Program-made: the position numbers and the translations under genes
In this document: one piece after another, positions 9,597-21,357 of the stretch
Numbering within the stretch: the first letter of the stretch is position 1
Layout of the letters: the number at the start of each line of letters is the position of its first letter
The notes under the pieces: model-generated
Told to the model about the DNA's origin: nothing
The model's input: only the letters and a program-made list of their open reading frames with translations
Database searches by the model: none
Assembly: GCA_002179805.1 (NCBI GenBank)
Contig: NAVB01000157.1
Location: 1-64,000 of the forward strand
DNA: 64,000 nucleotides
From: Acanthamoeba lenticulata
Lineage: Eukaryota > Discosea > Longamoebia > Acanthamoebidae
Reading direction: 5' to 3'

Positions 9597-11152
9597 ATGG
9601 AATTGGATCAGCATGAAGTGAGATTTACGGTTACGCACAACAAGCAAGCCGTGGAAGTGGGCTTCACGTCGCTTGATGCGGCCACCGTGGCTGATCTCAA
9701 GCAGCGTCTGGCTGAGCTCACGGGCGTGCCCGTCGAAAATCAAAAGCTCATGCTCAAAGGTGCGCAGGCGTCTGCCTCCAGTTGATGTCTTCTTTGGATC
9801 AATTCATCTCATTCGCCCTTGCAGGCTTGTTGAAGGACGACTCGAGGACGCTCGCCCAGGCGGGCGTCAAGGAGGGCGCCAAGGTGATGCTGGTGGGCGT
9901 GAGCCGAGATGAGCGCCAGAAAGTCGAGTCTCTCGCCGCCCCCAAACCGCTCTACGAGCTGCGCAACCCACAAGGCACGACGTCTTACGCCTAGCATCAC
10001 CTCATCCTCATCGCCGTGGGCTCTTAAAGCTGACCCACATCATCACCTTCACATGTACTACATCTGCTCTACAGATCGAGTCCTACGCGAAGAGCCCGTC
10101 GTGGTGGAGAAGAAGAAGCGGTTCCACTACATCACCACGCTGGACCTGCCGCGGGCCGAGGTGGCGCGCGAGCTGCTGGAGCGGCTCGCCAGCGACGTGG
10201 GCATCGCCGGCGTGATGGAGCACTACGGCTGGAACGTGCTCTACCTCAAGGAGCTCTCGCTCAACCAGGAGGGTGCGCGCAGGCTCGGGCTCGGGCCTGG
10301 CCAGACGCAGACATGAGGGCTGACCTCGCGCGCGTGTGTGCAGACAAGCTCGGGTGGAACGTGAACCAGGGCCTCGAGATCAGCCTGCGGCTGCGCGTCG
10401 ACCGCGAGCGCGGGCTCGAGTTCCGGAGCTACGAGGAGATCAAGGACGTCATGGTCCACGAGCTGACGCACATGCACATCGGGCCGCACGACGCCAGCTT
10501 CTACGCCTTCAACCGGCTGCTCCACCAGCAGATCGCCGAGATCGAGCGCCGGGAGGCGGCCAAGGGCCAGGCCTGGTACGGCGTCATGCAGGAGGCCCAG
10601 AAGAAGAGCGGCTTCCGCCTGGGCCACGGTTCCACTACCGCGGCCACAACAACCACGAGCAGCAGCAGCCAGGCCGCGGGTGGGCCGGACTACCGCACGC
10701 AGCGGCCGCAGGACCTGGCCCTGCAGGCCGCGCTCGGCAGGCTGAGCGCCCGCGAGCAGGCCATCACGGAGGGCTGCGGCGGGAGCATGCGGCCCGAGGA
10801 CGCCGATCATGCCGCGAAGCAGGCGGGCGAGCTGCAGCAGCAGCGGCAGCAGGCGACAGCGCCAAGCGGGCCGCTGGACGTGAAGAAGGACGAGGAGGAC
10901 GTGAAGCCAGGAAGGCTCGAGGAGGACGACAAGCAAAAGAGGCCGCAGCAGAGCGCTGCCCCCACGAGGACGACGAAACAAGCCAAGGTGGTGAAGGAGG
11001 GGCAAAAAGAAGACGGCACCATGTCCGCCCCCGTGCTGCGACCGCCCGAGCAGCCCCAGTGGGCGTGCCCCGCGTGCACCTTCCTCAATCGCTACGGCCG
11101 GCCCTCGTGCGAGATGTGCATGACCGACAACCCGTCCTACCCGACCTCGTGA
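9597..11152 (+). CDS. Ubiquitin-like/WLM metalloprotease with RanBP2-type zinc finger (Wss1/SPRTN-related)
   Basis: The N-terminal ~75 residues form a ubiquitin-like domain (VTHNKQAVEVGFTS, ADLKQRLAELTGVP, LMLKG). A WLM domain follows, with the zinc-protease motif HELTHMHIGPHDASFYAFNR, giving the HExxH site plus the third ligand in GPHD. A basic, Glu/Lys-rich linker comes next, then a RanBP2-type zinc finger near the C-terminus (WACPACTFLNRYGRPSCEMC). WLM proteases of the Wss1 group cleave DNA-protein crosslinks and act on SUMO/ubiquitin-modified chromatin. The order Ubl-WLM-finger resembles plant and protist members. Exons 9597-9759, 9825 to about 9970, about 10077-10272 and 10344-11152 are read. 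The donor that ends exon 2 is unclear: no good GT gives the right phase, and a GC donor at CACAAG|GC would fit. Confidence 0.85.
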
Positions 11153-11199
11153 GCGTCATGCTCCTCTTCTGAAAAAAACAAAGAATTCATTTTTTATTT

Positions 11200-14100
11200 T
11201 CAAAACATCGATGCTTGTGGTGCCACCGCCAGTGGTTCTGCTCCCGCGCGCTGGCTCATCAACTCGTTGATGACGGTACTGGCCAGGCCGCAGTCGTGCA
11301 GCTGCAAGGGGAAATCAATTTATATATAAATAAATATAAATATAAATATAAATTTCAATATAAAAATAAAAACGACCACGAAGGACGGAATCCTCTGGCG
11401 CGTGCGTACCTGGAGCGTGTGGAGGCCCGGGCAGTGCTGCAGGACGTCCGCAAGCAGCGCGCGAGGCAGCGGCTGCTGATGCCAGCAGAGCTCGGCGAGT
11501 CCTGGACACGAAAACGGCTCGAATGTGCCCAGACGAGGACAAGCGTCAAGGTGGAGGTATTTGAGCTGCGGTGCGTCGAGGGCCAGATGCGTCAGCTCAG
11601 GATTGTGCGACAGCGCCATACGCGCCAGATGTGGACTGCCCACGATCTCGACCTCTGTCAGTGACGGGCAGTCGTGCACGCTGAGCTCGTCGAGAGAGGG
11701 CTTGTCATGGATCACCAATCGCTCCAGACCGTGCGCTTCCCAGAGAAGCAGCTGCGACAAGTTGGCCAGACCTGCGTTTGCAATTGAAAAAAATTGAATA
11801 AAAAAGTATGAATAAAAGAAGTAAAAAGTAATATAGATGATTATAAATATAAAAAAATATTTCAAAAAAAAAAAAAAAGCGCCGCATTACCGCTTGGAGC
11901 AAGTGTTGGCGTGAGAAGCACGCTGTGAAGCTGCAGGTCGATCAGTGTGGTGTGCTGCGCGCTGTTCAAGTCGACCACGCCCTCGAGGTCGACCAAATTG
12001 AGCTCCGTGAGCCGCGGACAGGCGTCGGACAGGATTTGCCTGATGCCTTCGACGTCGGGAATCCGGGCGACGTGCACGCGCTGCAGGCTGCGCGAGACAA
12101 AGGGCGTAAGCGGCCGCGCGGCATCGTCGTTGTCGTTGTCGTTGTCGTCGTCGTTGTCTGCGATCCCGAGCAACAGCACACGCAAGCGGCCGAGCCGCTG
12201 AATGGCGCGCTGGAGCGGGGCCACTTGCGCCATGGGAAATCCCTCGAGCACCAGCTTGTCCAGGGCCGGCGTGACGGCGAGCAGGCGCTCGAGGCTGAAC
12301 TGCGGCCCGAAGCGCATGACGGGCTTCATGGTGAGCAAAAGCCGGCGAAGCCGCGGGCACTCCAGCCGCGTCAGCTCGACAGTCTCGGGCGCTTCCTCGT
12401 CCTCCTCCTCGTCCTCCTCCGCGACGGTGGCAGAGTGCCACTCGAAATGGGCCAAACGCGGGTGCGCGATGTCGATGCGAAGCGCGCACGGCAGGTCAAA
12501 CGAGTTGTAGCACCAGACAAGCTTGCGCAGCTTGGGCAAGCCTTCAACGACTTGGCTCAGCTTGCGCGAAGCTTTGCCTTTCGGCCGCCGCTCAGCTGCT
12601 TCGCTGCTGCTGTGTTCAGCTTCGTCTTCTTCATCGTCTTCCTCATCTTCCTCATCATCGTCTTCCTCGAGCTCGAACCTGCTCGACTCGAGCCTGAGCT
12701 TTTTGAGGCGCACGAGCTGGCGCAGACTACCCAAAGCCGTAAAGGGAATGTCCGAGTTCATCAGCGTGAGCTCCTTCAGGCGGGTGATGCCGAGCAGGGA
12801 GGTGGACGGGAACTGGACGGAGCTGAGGGAGAGGACGGCCAAGCGTTCGAGCGAGCGCAAGGCCGGCTCGAGGCGCTCCGCCAGCATGACCCCGTCGTCG
12901 AGCCTGTGGCCCGAGATCTTGCAGAGCCGGACCGCGGGGCACGCCCGGGCGAACCTGGCCAACTGGGCCTGGGCGGCCTTCTGGCTGCCCGAGGGGTCCA
13001 TCTGCAGTTTCTCGAGCTGGGCGAGCCGCGGGAAAGGCCTGCCCTCGCGCTTCTCCTCCTGGTCTTCCTCTCTGTCGGCGACCTTGGCGCCCCGCTTGCT
13101 CCGGCGTTTCTCGCCAACAACATCAACAACATCAACAAGACCGTCCTCTTCTTGGCGGACGGCCAGGCGGGCCATGATCTCGTCGTTGAGGAAAGGCTGC
13201 GGGAGTCGCGTCAGGCGCGGGCACAAGCGCAGGCAGTCGACGATGACGTCGGGCCACTGGGGGCTGTCGGCCGCGGCTTCTTCCTCGGACGGGAAGACAA
13301 GGACGGGCGGAATGCGAAGCTTGACGAACCGGTCCACGCCGCGCCGCTCTCTGCATGGGTGCGCGACACACCCAGTGACGTCAGCATGCTGACGTCAGCC
13401 TGACGGGGCCGTGGGCGTCAGAAGACCTGAGGAAGCGGCTCACGGCGGCAGGCGTGATGTTTGTGCCCAGAAGCGAGAGCGACACCAAGCGAGGCAAGGC
13501 CTGCTGCTGCTGCTGCTGTTCGCCGTCCTCGATCGAGGACACGACCGACAGCAGGGACTCGAGGAAGGCGTCTCGGAGCTTCACGAGCGACACGTCCAGT
13601 CGCTGCTCGCGCCCGCGCCAAAGAGGGCTTGAGCGTGTCCTCCCTTGGGCGCGAGAGGAACGGCGGACGCACCTCGAGCTGCGGACACACGCGCGCGAGA
13701 ACGGCGGCGCACTGGTCGTTCAGCAGGTAGCAGGCCCGCACCACCAGCGACCTGCGCAAGACCACGACGCAAACAACAATGGTTGGTCGTGTTCGTGTGC
13801 GTGAGGCAACACCCATGTCGGCCCACAGCAAGGATGATCGAGTCGGTGGTGTACCGGAGGCGAGGCAGGTGGCGCAGGTGCTCGAGCCCGGCGTTGGTGA
13901 TGCGCAAGCAGCCGCGCAGGTCCAGGTGCTCGAGCGTTGCTGCCGCGGCGCTCTGGCCCAGCCGTGCGAGGAAGGTGTCGTCCGCCCTGCAGTGGTCGTG
14001 GAAGGATCGGATCTGGTCAGGTCGGAGAAAGGCCAGACGTTTTCGAGAGCAGAGGGCCCGCGTACCGAGTCGAGGCGGTGCTGAGCGAGCGCAGGCCAGC

Positions 14101-14562
14101 GGCGCAGAGGGCGGCGGACTCGCCCAAGGACTCGCGCGACAAGTGCCTCAGCGTCCTGCAAATCGATGTGACCCACGAGCCGCAGACGAAAGGGGCACTT
14201 GAGAGGTGGAAGGTGGGGGAGGACAGCGCCGTACCGCAGGTCGAGTGTGGTGGGGCCGTGGAGCGAGACGAAGAAGCCAAGAGTGACGTCATCGACAAGC
14301 TGTGCCTCGAGCATGGTTCGGGCCACTCGCTCGCCCGCAGCGGCAACCGCGCCTGCCATGTCCAACGTCAACGCCACCCACGACGCATCGTGGCCCTGCT
14401 CGGCTCCTGCCTGCGTGCTGCGTCCCGCCAGGTATGAGGGCATATGCAGCACGTCTGTGAGCAAGTGCAGTACCGCAGGTACCTGGTGAGGGACTGCACG
14501 CGATGGCGGTAGTGCTGCACATAGGAGACAACGCACTGTGCCCACAAAGGCGCTGCTTCCAT
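11200..14562 (-). CDS. Large leucine-rich repeat protein
   Basis: The protein is built of irregular leucine-rich repeats, for example LEHLDLRGCLRITNAGLEHL near the N-terminal part, then LERLAVLSLSSVQFPS, LKELTLMNSDIPFTAL, and C-terminal repeats such as PQLKYLHLDACPRLGTF. The cysteine-containing repeats resemble the AMN1/F-box-associated type, but no F-box itself is convincing. The start MEAAPLWAQCVVSYVQHY at 14562 and the join FLR|ERRGVDRFVKLR (intron at 13426-13356) tie the upstream exons to the large exon 13355-11890. The last exon ends at TGA 11200-11202. Acidic runs (EEDDDEEDEEDDEEDEAE and DNDDDNDNDNDD) interrupt the repeats. Probable role is protein-protein interaction; substrate unknown. 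It is divergently transcribed from folD with 79 bp between the start codons. Confidence 0.75.
13376..13397. repeat. Perfect 22-bp palindrome with two TGACGTCA sites
   Basis: The sequence is its own reverse complement over 22 bases and carries TGACGTCA (a CRE/bZIP-type site) at each end with GCATGC between. It lies inside an intron of the LRR gene. Confidence 0.7.
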
Positions 14563-14641
14563 CTTTTTGGACCAGCTTTTATGTTTTTGGGTTTTTGTTC
14601 TTTTCTTTTGTTTTTTTTGAGCACTTCTTTTTTCACCCGAG
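14563..14641. promoter_or_regulatory. 79-bp bidirectional promoter, LRR gene / folD
   Basis: Only 79 bases separate the two divergent start codons, so both core promoters and both 5' leaders must lie here. The segment is strikingly T-rich on the + strand (ttttatgtttttgggtttttg and a T8 run) and has no clear TATA box. The role is inferred from position only. Confidence 0.5.
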
Positions 14642-15919
14642 ATGGCGACGATTATCGATGGTAATGCAACTGCGGCCAAGATCCGCGAGGAGCTGAAGCA
14701 GGAGGTGGCTGAGCTCAAGGAGAAGACAGGCAAGGTGCCCGGTCTGGGCGTGGTCCTTGTGGGTGCCAGGAAGGACTCTGAAACCTATGTTCGCATGAAG
14801 GGTGCGTCACTCTTGGCTGACACCTAGATCCTCACTTACATGGTCTGTCATGTTGAGTCGTTTGCGGTTCATTTTCTGTGGCCTCCCACTGCATCTGCAC
14901 AAATCTGAAGCTCTACATCTGCAAATTTTACAATAACACAGGCAAGGCTGCCGAAGAGGTAGGCATCAACTTCATCCTCAAGAAGTTCCCCGCTGAGATC
15001 ACGCAGGAGGAGCTCATCAAGGAGGTCAAGGCTTTGAACGATGATGACAGCGTGCATGGGTAGGTTCACCCATTTCTTTCCACCGTCGATTCACGGCCGC
15101 TTATCAGTATGTCGTTGTGGGCATGTGCAAACAGGCTCATCGTCCAGCTCCCGCTGCCGTCGCACATCAACGAGAAGGCCGTGCTCGAGCAGGTTGGCCT
15201 GGCCAAGGATGCCGACGGCTTCGACCCGCTCAACATCGGCATGCTGGCGCTGAAGGGCCACACGCCCCTCTCCGTGCCCTGCACCCCGCGCGCCTGCATG
15301 GAGCTCCTTGCCCGCTACAACATCCCCATCGATGGCAAGCGCGCTGTCGTGCTTGGCCGCAGCAACATCGTCGGCACGCCCGTGGCCCTGATGCTCCTCC
15401 ACAAGTGCGTTGTTGTTGTTGGCTGCAGCCACCTCGGCTATCACCATCTCGACTGACTAGTTGATGGCGATGGCGGCGCACGACAGGAACGCCACGGTGA
15501 CGATCTGCCACTCGCGCACGCAGAACCCAGCGGCCATCTGCCGTGAGGCCGACATCCTCGTGGCCGCCATCGGCCAGCCCGAGTATGTCAAGGGCGACTG
15601 GGTCAAGCCCGGCGCCACCGTCATCGACGTCGGCATCAACTCGGTCTCCGACTCCACGCGCAAGGCCGGTACGCTTGTGAATGAGCATCTCATGAGAGAT
15701 CATCCTTCAATCTTCCTCTACAAAAATCTAATCTACATGGTGATGTCGTGGCCAGGATACCGGCTGGTGGGTGATGTGGCGTTCAACGAGGCCAAGGAGG
15801 TCGCGGGTGCCATCACCCCCGTCCCGGGCGGCGTGGGGCCCATGACCGTGTGCATGCTCCTCCAGCAGACCCTCGAGAGCGCCAAGCGCAGCCTCCTTGG
15901 CCAAGAGCAGAAGCACTAA
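14642..15919 (+). CDS. folD: Methylenetetrahydrofolate dehydrogenase / methenyltetrahydrofolate cyclohydrolase (FolD)
   Basis: This bifunctional enzyme of one-carbon metabolism oxidises 5,10-methylene-THF and hydrolyses 5,10-methenyl-THF to 10-formyl-THF. Five exons (14642-14801, 14942-15059, 15135-15404, 15487-15668, 15756-15919) give 297 residues, the normal length of a monofunctional-size FolD without a synthetase domain. Visible motifs are the catalytic segment with [14 protein letters not shown] (Tyr and Lys of the YVxxK active site), the substrate loop [22 protein letters not shown], the nucleotide-binding [14 protein letters not shown], and the terminal signature [20 protein letters not shown]. 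There is no obvious organelle presequence before [19 protein letters not shown], so a cytosolic form is likely. Confidence 0.95.
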
Positions 15920-16024
15920 GTCGCGTGCGCGATTTGTGCGCAAATTGATTTAACAAACGAATTGTTGCAAGAAAAAGAAGAAAAAAACAACAAAGCGTGT
16001 GGTTAACAAGTTGTGAGGTGAGTG

Positions 16025-16925
16025 ATGAACTTCTTCAAGGGCCAGCCTACGCCTGAAGAGGCCGTACGCGAGAGCAAGCGCGATATTCGGCGAGGACAAC
16101 GCGACATCGAACGCGAGATGCGTGACATGGAGCGACAGGAGAAGCAATTGATTGTCGAAATCAAGGCCCTCGCCAAGAAGGGCGACAACAAGTCGGCCAG
16201 GATCATGACGAAGCAGCTTCTCAACGTACGCAAGCAAAAGGAGAAGCTTCTTCTGTCTAAAGGTGCCCTCCCATGCAGTCATGATGCACGGTTGGTGCAT
16301 CAATCGTTGGCTGCAGCTGACGCCGGCGCTACTGCAACGGTCCAGGACGCTTGACGTCGGTTGGGGTGCAGCAAACATCGATGAAGGCCAACCTGACCGT
16401 CCAGAAGGCCATGGGCGGGGCCGCCAAGGCGATGGCCGTCTCCAACAAGCAGATGGACGTCCAGAAGCTCCAGGCGACGCTCCAGCAGTTCGAGAAGCAG
16501 CAACAACTCGCCTCCATGACCGAGGAGTACGTGATCCTCCCTCGTCATCGTCTGTCTTTCTTCTTTAGCGTCGTGGATGCTGATGATCAAGCTCGAGCAG
16601 GATGATGGACGACATGCTCGAGGACGAGTTCGAAGACGAGGAGTCTGACCTCGTGCTCGACCAAGTGTTGGACGAGATCGGCCTCGACCTCAACGCCTCG
16701 GTATGCCGCCGCCGCCGCCGCTTCCACCACCTCGGCCTCGTCCCTCAAACCGGACTCGCGTCTCTGTTTGGTGCTCATCGTGTGCTTGTGCTTGTGGCGT
16801 TGTGTTGTGTTGCGCCGCGGCAGCTGTCGACCAAGAATCCCGCCGGCGAGCGGCTTTCGCCCGCGGCCGCGCGCGACGAGGACGCTGCCATCGATGCCGA
16901 GATAAAGCGGCTGCTGAGCTCCTGA
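16025..16925 (+). CDS. ESCRT-III subunit, CHMP2 (Vps2) family
   Basis: This Snf7-family protein of the ESCRT-III complex acts in membrane scission at endosomes, the plasma membrane and the nuclear envelope. It starts MNFFKGQPTPEEAVRESKRD, with the basic N-terminal helix and coiled-coil hairpin (DMERQEKQLIVEIKALAKKG, RIMTKQLLNVRKQKEKLLL). A middle helix reads VQKAMGGAAKAMAVSNKQMD and an acidic C-terminal half reads DLVLDQVLDEIGLDLN. The final helix DAAIDAEIKRLLSS fits an MIM1 motif that recruits VPS4. The VLDEIG motif and overall spacing are closest to CHMP2B. Four exons are separated by short introns (for example one starting at 16262). The ATG at 16025 is the first in frame. Confidence 0.9.
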
Positions 16926-17011
16926 GAAGCGACTGTCGTCTTTTGTTTATTTTTGTTTGATTGTTTGTTTGTTCATTTTGTTGTTGATGTTGTACATACA
17001 CGCACCTCAGC

Positions 17012-20000
17012 TCACGCTCTCGTAGCGTCATCGCCATCTTCATATTCCTCTTCGCGCTCGAGCTGACACACGCGTGCTCGCGCGTACAGGCGCTCGGCCA
17101 GCTGGACGCTGCTGTCGACGCCGCCGCCGCCGTCGCCGCCGTCGGGGCACCGGTAGAGGAGGCGCGCGTAGGAGCGGAGGCAGTTGTGGAAGTTGGGGTC
17201 CACCTCGAGCGCCCGCAGGAAGCGCTCGCCGCCGGCCTGGTGGTTGCCCATCTGGCACTGCAGCTGGCCCCACGCCCACAGCGTCTGTGCGGGCCCACCT
17301 CGTCAGCCTGGCGACAACGATGGCGATGAAGAAGATGATGACGAGGATGATGGTGAAGGTACGCTACCTGGGGGTCCTTGGGGAAGACGGAGAGGGACCA
17401 CTGGTAGTACTTGTCGGCGCGCTTCATGAGCTCCACCTTGCGCGCCTCGTCGGGCGTCTCGTGGGCCAGCATCGTGCACGTGCTCGCCATCTGCCGCAGC
17501 GCCTCCACCGACTGCGGGTTGGCGCTGTTTGTCGCGTGTGTGTCATGCGTGCGTGTGTGCGACGCGCGCGCGCGTGTCATGCGCGTGTGCGTGTGCCATG
17601 TGTGCGACATGTTAGGCCGGGCCAGCGAGAAAGAGGGGGAGGGAGTCGGACTTGATGGCCACGAGATACTTCTCGGCGGCGAGCTCGAGGAACTGGCGCC
17701 GCTTGATGCCGTGCGCCTGCTCGCTGGCCACTAGGTACAGGTAGGCCTCGGCCGTCGCGATCACTGCCACACGCATGAACGCACGTCAGATAAGGCTCGA
17801 GCCCTGGGCCCGGTGATGGTCAACATGTCGAGCAGGCGCCCACCGTTCATGTACTTGACGCGCTCGCCCAGCTCGACGAGGTCGAACAGCTGGAACGGGC
17901 CGACGGGCCCACCGTCGCCGCGGTCCTCGAGCTCCAGCACGAACCCCTGCGAGCCCCAACCACCAGTCCAGTCATAATCATGAAGAAGAGCAAGATGATG
18001 ACCAAGAACAAGACGGCCGCGTCTTACCCGGCGGAAGACGAGGCCCGTGTAGGCCCGGAGCTTGTCGAACAGCAGCCGGAAGTTGGCGTTGTCGTTGTCA
18101 TCGTCCCCGTCGCCCTTCGGAGCCGCGGCGGCACCGCCGCCGACGTCGGCCTCGCGGTGGTGGCGGAGCGGGTGGCGCCGGAGGTAGTCCACCAGCGACC
18201 ACTCCGCCGCGGCCTCGTGCGCGTGGAGGGCGCCCGGCCCGAACTTGGCCTTGGTCGCCCACCATGACGACGACGATGATGATGAAGACGAGGAAGAGGA
18301 AGACGATGAGGGGCGCGCCAGGCCGGCGCCAAAGAAGCGGTTGAGGTCGCGCACGACGAGGCGCCTGTAGGGCTCCTCGAGCGGCACGCGGAGGGCCTGG
18401 GCCCGGCGGCGGAGGTGGCGCAGGAGCTTCTGCTTCATCACGCGCGCCAGCATCTCGACGAGCAGCAGCACGTCGGCCTCTTGCGCGCGCCGAAGCCGCG
18501 CTCGCTCGCGCTGCTGCCGCTGCCGTTCCGCCTCCTCGCCGAGCAGCTCGGCGGCGTCGCCGCCGGCCGCGGACGCGGCCATGGCTGCCGCCGTGGCGGC
18601 CGGGCCGCGGGCGGGCTCGAGGGCGGCCTGGGCCTGGACCTGCAGTTGGTGGACCTCACGACGGACGGCGCCCATCATGCGCAGGTTGACGCCGTAGGAG
18701 TGGAGAAAGGCCTCCAGGCCGCCGCCCTCGTCGCTGTCCCGGCCGGCCGAGCAGTGGTGTGACGTCAGCATGAGATGACGCCAGCACGAGATGACGTCAG
18801 CACAACGTACGTGTCCTCTCGGGTGAGCTGCGCGGCGACGGAAGGGATGACGGTCTGGTAGAGGGTCCGTGTGGCCAGCTTGACCTCGCGGTTGTGCTCG
18901 ACCCGCCGTGGGTCGTGCAGGATGAACCCGCTGCACGCGTCCGGGCATAGCGGCGTGTCTGCACCGCACGACACGAACGCACGACACGAACGCACGACAC
19001 GCGCGCGGCGTCAAGCGTGTGTCGTGTGCGGTGACGTCGAGGGCGGGCGCGACGCACGGTGGCTTCGCACAAACTCGGGGCGGAGGAGGCGGTAGAGGTG
19101 GCCCTGCTTGAGGCGCGTCTGGCCGGCGACTGCGGCGGGGAACTCGGGCGGCATGACGCGGGCCAGGTCGATCAAGTAGTACCGCCCGTCGAGCCCGCGG
19201 TGGCCCTCGAGGTCGGCCACGCTGTGCAGCGGCGTTCCCGCCCGCCCGCACGCGTGCTCGCTCAGGTTCAGCTTCTCCGCTGCGGTCTGTCATTGAAATA
19301 GATTATTGTTTTTAATTAGATTTGTTTTTGTTTTTTTTTGTTTTTTGTTTTTGAGTTATGCGAGGCATGCAAGGGAGACCTTGAGGAGGGCGCTGAGGCG
19401 CGGGTCCGAGTTCTTGACGGTGACGCCGCCGTCGCCCGAGCCCGAGACGAGCGTTTCGTCGTTGATCGGTGCCAGCGCGACCGCCAGCAGCCGGTGGCCT
19501 CTGACGGGGAAGGCCAGGCCAGGCGTCAGCCGGCCACCCTCGCCTGGCTCGCGCCCCACACACGCCTTTCACGAAGAGAGGTACCGGTAGTCCAGCGTGG
19601 CCATGAAGGGGATGCAAAAGTCGAGGTTGACATTGAAGTAGCACGCGGCACCCTTGAGCTCGTGCCCGGCCACCTATCGCGCCAAGACGCCATCATCAAC
19701 ATCACCATCGTCAACAACATCGGCATCGTCCAAAAGGATCATCAGCCTGGGCACCTTGGCGGCGGCGTAGTCGCTGCCGTAGATGCCCTTGTAGTCGACG
19801 GCAAACTTGAAGAGGATGTTGTGTACGACGTACTTGACCCCGCCGGCCAACCCGCCGAGGTCGGCCGGCCGGATGGTCTTGCTCTCGAGCGGGAGGTGCG
19901 TCTCGGCGATGATGATCTTGCCGTAGTGCTTGACCGAGCACATAAAGTCCTGCGCGATGGCCAGCAGCGCGCTGTTGGTCCGGTGCCGCACCGCGCCGGC

Positions 20001-21260
20001 CGTGTTGTTGTTGAACCGACGCATCTTCTCGACCAGGCCCTGGAAGCGGCTGTTCCAGTCGCTCAGCGTCGGCGTCTGCGCGGTCTTCTTGTCTTTCTTT
20101 GCTTTGTCCTCTGCCTCGTCGCCCTGCTGCGGCCACACGTACTGCGAGTGTTGTTGCTCTTCGGGCTCGGAACCGCTGACATCCGAGTAATAGCTCGAGT
20201 CCGCCGCGATGCGGCGCGGCTTCTCTTCTACGGGCTCGAGCTGCACGCCTTCGTGTGGCTTGGCCTTCTTGTCCTTCTTCGCTTTCGTTTTCGTTTTCGC
20301 TTTCGCTTTCGCTTTCTCTTTCGTCTTCGTTTTCGCGTTTGGTGACTTGTGTTGTTGTCTCCAACACAAGCCGGCTTGTGTTGTTGTCTCCAACGTTGGA
20401 GGCTCGGGTGCAAAATCTTGCTCGTCCGTGTAGAGGCTGTACATTTCATTGGCCTCGACGTACTGGCTCGAGCAATACTCGCTCGCCGTGGCACTGGACA
20501 CTTCATCGTCCTCATCGTCGTCGTCCTCTTCGTTGTCCTCGGTCTGCCGCTCGCCGCTTTCATTCTTCTGGCGTCGTTTTCGTTCTTCAGGCTGCTCCGC
20601 CACCGTCGCATCACCGCTGCGTTGCGGCACCGGCGCGGTGAGCACGGCCTCGAGACGGGCGAGAAGTCTGTCGCGCCTTCGCTTCTCGACGCCCACGCTG
20701 GCACAGGCGTCGTTGAGGAGCTCCACCCAGCGGTCGCGCTCGCCTTCGCTGGAGAAGCAAACCAAGTAGCCTTGTGTCGGGCCATGAAGGGTTAGGCAGT
20801 TCTTCTTGCCCGTGAGCGAGATCAACTGGACGTCCACAGCACTGTTTTGTTTTTTGTTTATATTTTAATTTTAATGTAGTTAAAAATGATATTGTTTCAT
20901 GTTGGGATGTCAACGCTCGACAACTTCAGGGACAGGAGACGAACCTCCAGGAGGAATTGAGGGCAATCAGCCACTTGTAGGGCTCAGTGAAGTTCTCTGA
21001 GGCAAAGAAGTAGAGATATCCCTCCTTCAGGACCAGGGCAAACTTTTTCCACAGCTTCAACACTCCCTTTTCCTGCAGAGGTGGTGATCCACGTGGATAG
21101 CAAGAATTAAAATAAATAAATAATAAAAATCATAAATAGCACCAAATATTCTCACCTTAAGGACATGGACGTTTAAGGCGGAGGCTTCATTGAAGTGGAA
21201 AGGGCAGGCACTGGCTTCTTGGGCATACCCCCGCTGGGTGAGGGGACGTCGCGACAGCAT
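17012..21260 (-). CDS. PH-CLU-TPR protein (clustered-mitochondria-related)
   Basis: Reading from the N-terminus: a pleckstrin homology domain (KGVLKLWKKFALVLKEGYLY, then LISLTGKKNCLTLHGPTQGY and ERDRWVELLNDA). Next is an acidic and Lys-rich low-complexity linker. A conserved region follows with GHELKGAACYFNVNLDFCIP and FMATLDYRG. Then comes a CLU-type domain (ADLEGHRGLDGRYYLIDLAR with MPPEFP, and LYRLLRPEFVRSH), a helical segment with poly-Ser, and C-terminal TPRs (YYQWSLSVFPKDPQ, GERFLRALEVDPNFHNCLRS). CLU proteins bind RNA and keep mitochondria dispersed. This one is shorter and carries a PH domain, so a membrane-associated relative is more likely than a true CLU orthologue. The start (MLSRRPLTQRGYAQ, 21260) is the most likely because AT-rich intergenic sequence begins just upstream. 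The stop is at 17012-17014. Confidence 0.8.
18760..18807 (-). repeat. Three tandem 16-bp units with TGACGTCA inside an intron
   Basis: On the minus strand the unit GTGCTGACGTCATCTC is followed by GTGCTGGCGTCATCTC and ATGCTGACGTCACACC. The repeats lie directly after the intron donor GTACGTT in the CLU-like gene. Two of the three units keep an intact TGACGTCA palindrome. Confidence 0.7.
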
Positions 21261-21357
21261 CCAGTGAGGTTGCCTGGCGGCAAGGAGGAAAAAGAAGCAA
21301 AAAAAAGGCCAAAACACAAACGGAAATGAAACGAAAAATAAAAAACAACACAGAACG

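Noticed and set aside
11862..13337. Separate gene starting at 13337 on the minus strand
   Set aside because: The would-be start is GTG, and splicing at 13426-13356 joins it in frame to upstream LRR exons, so it is an internal exon.
11925..13403. 492-codon open frame on the + strand
   Set aside because: It lies exactly opposite the LRR gene. GC-rich codon bias keeps the complementary frame open, and its sequence has no family resemblance, while the minus strand shows clear leucine repeats and in-frame splices.
19338..20345. 335-codon open frame on the + strand
   Set aside because: It is the shadow of the PH/CLU gene. It ends in an Arg/Phe repeat produced by the complement of the Lys/Ala linker.
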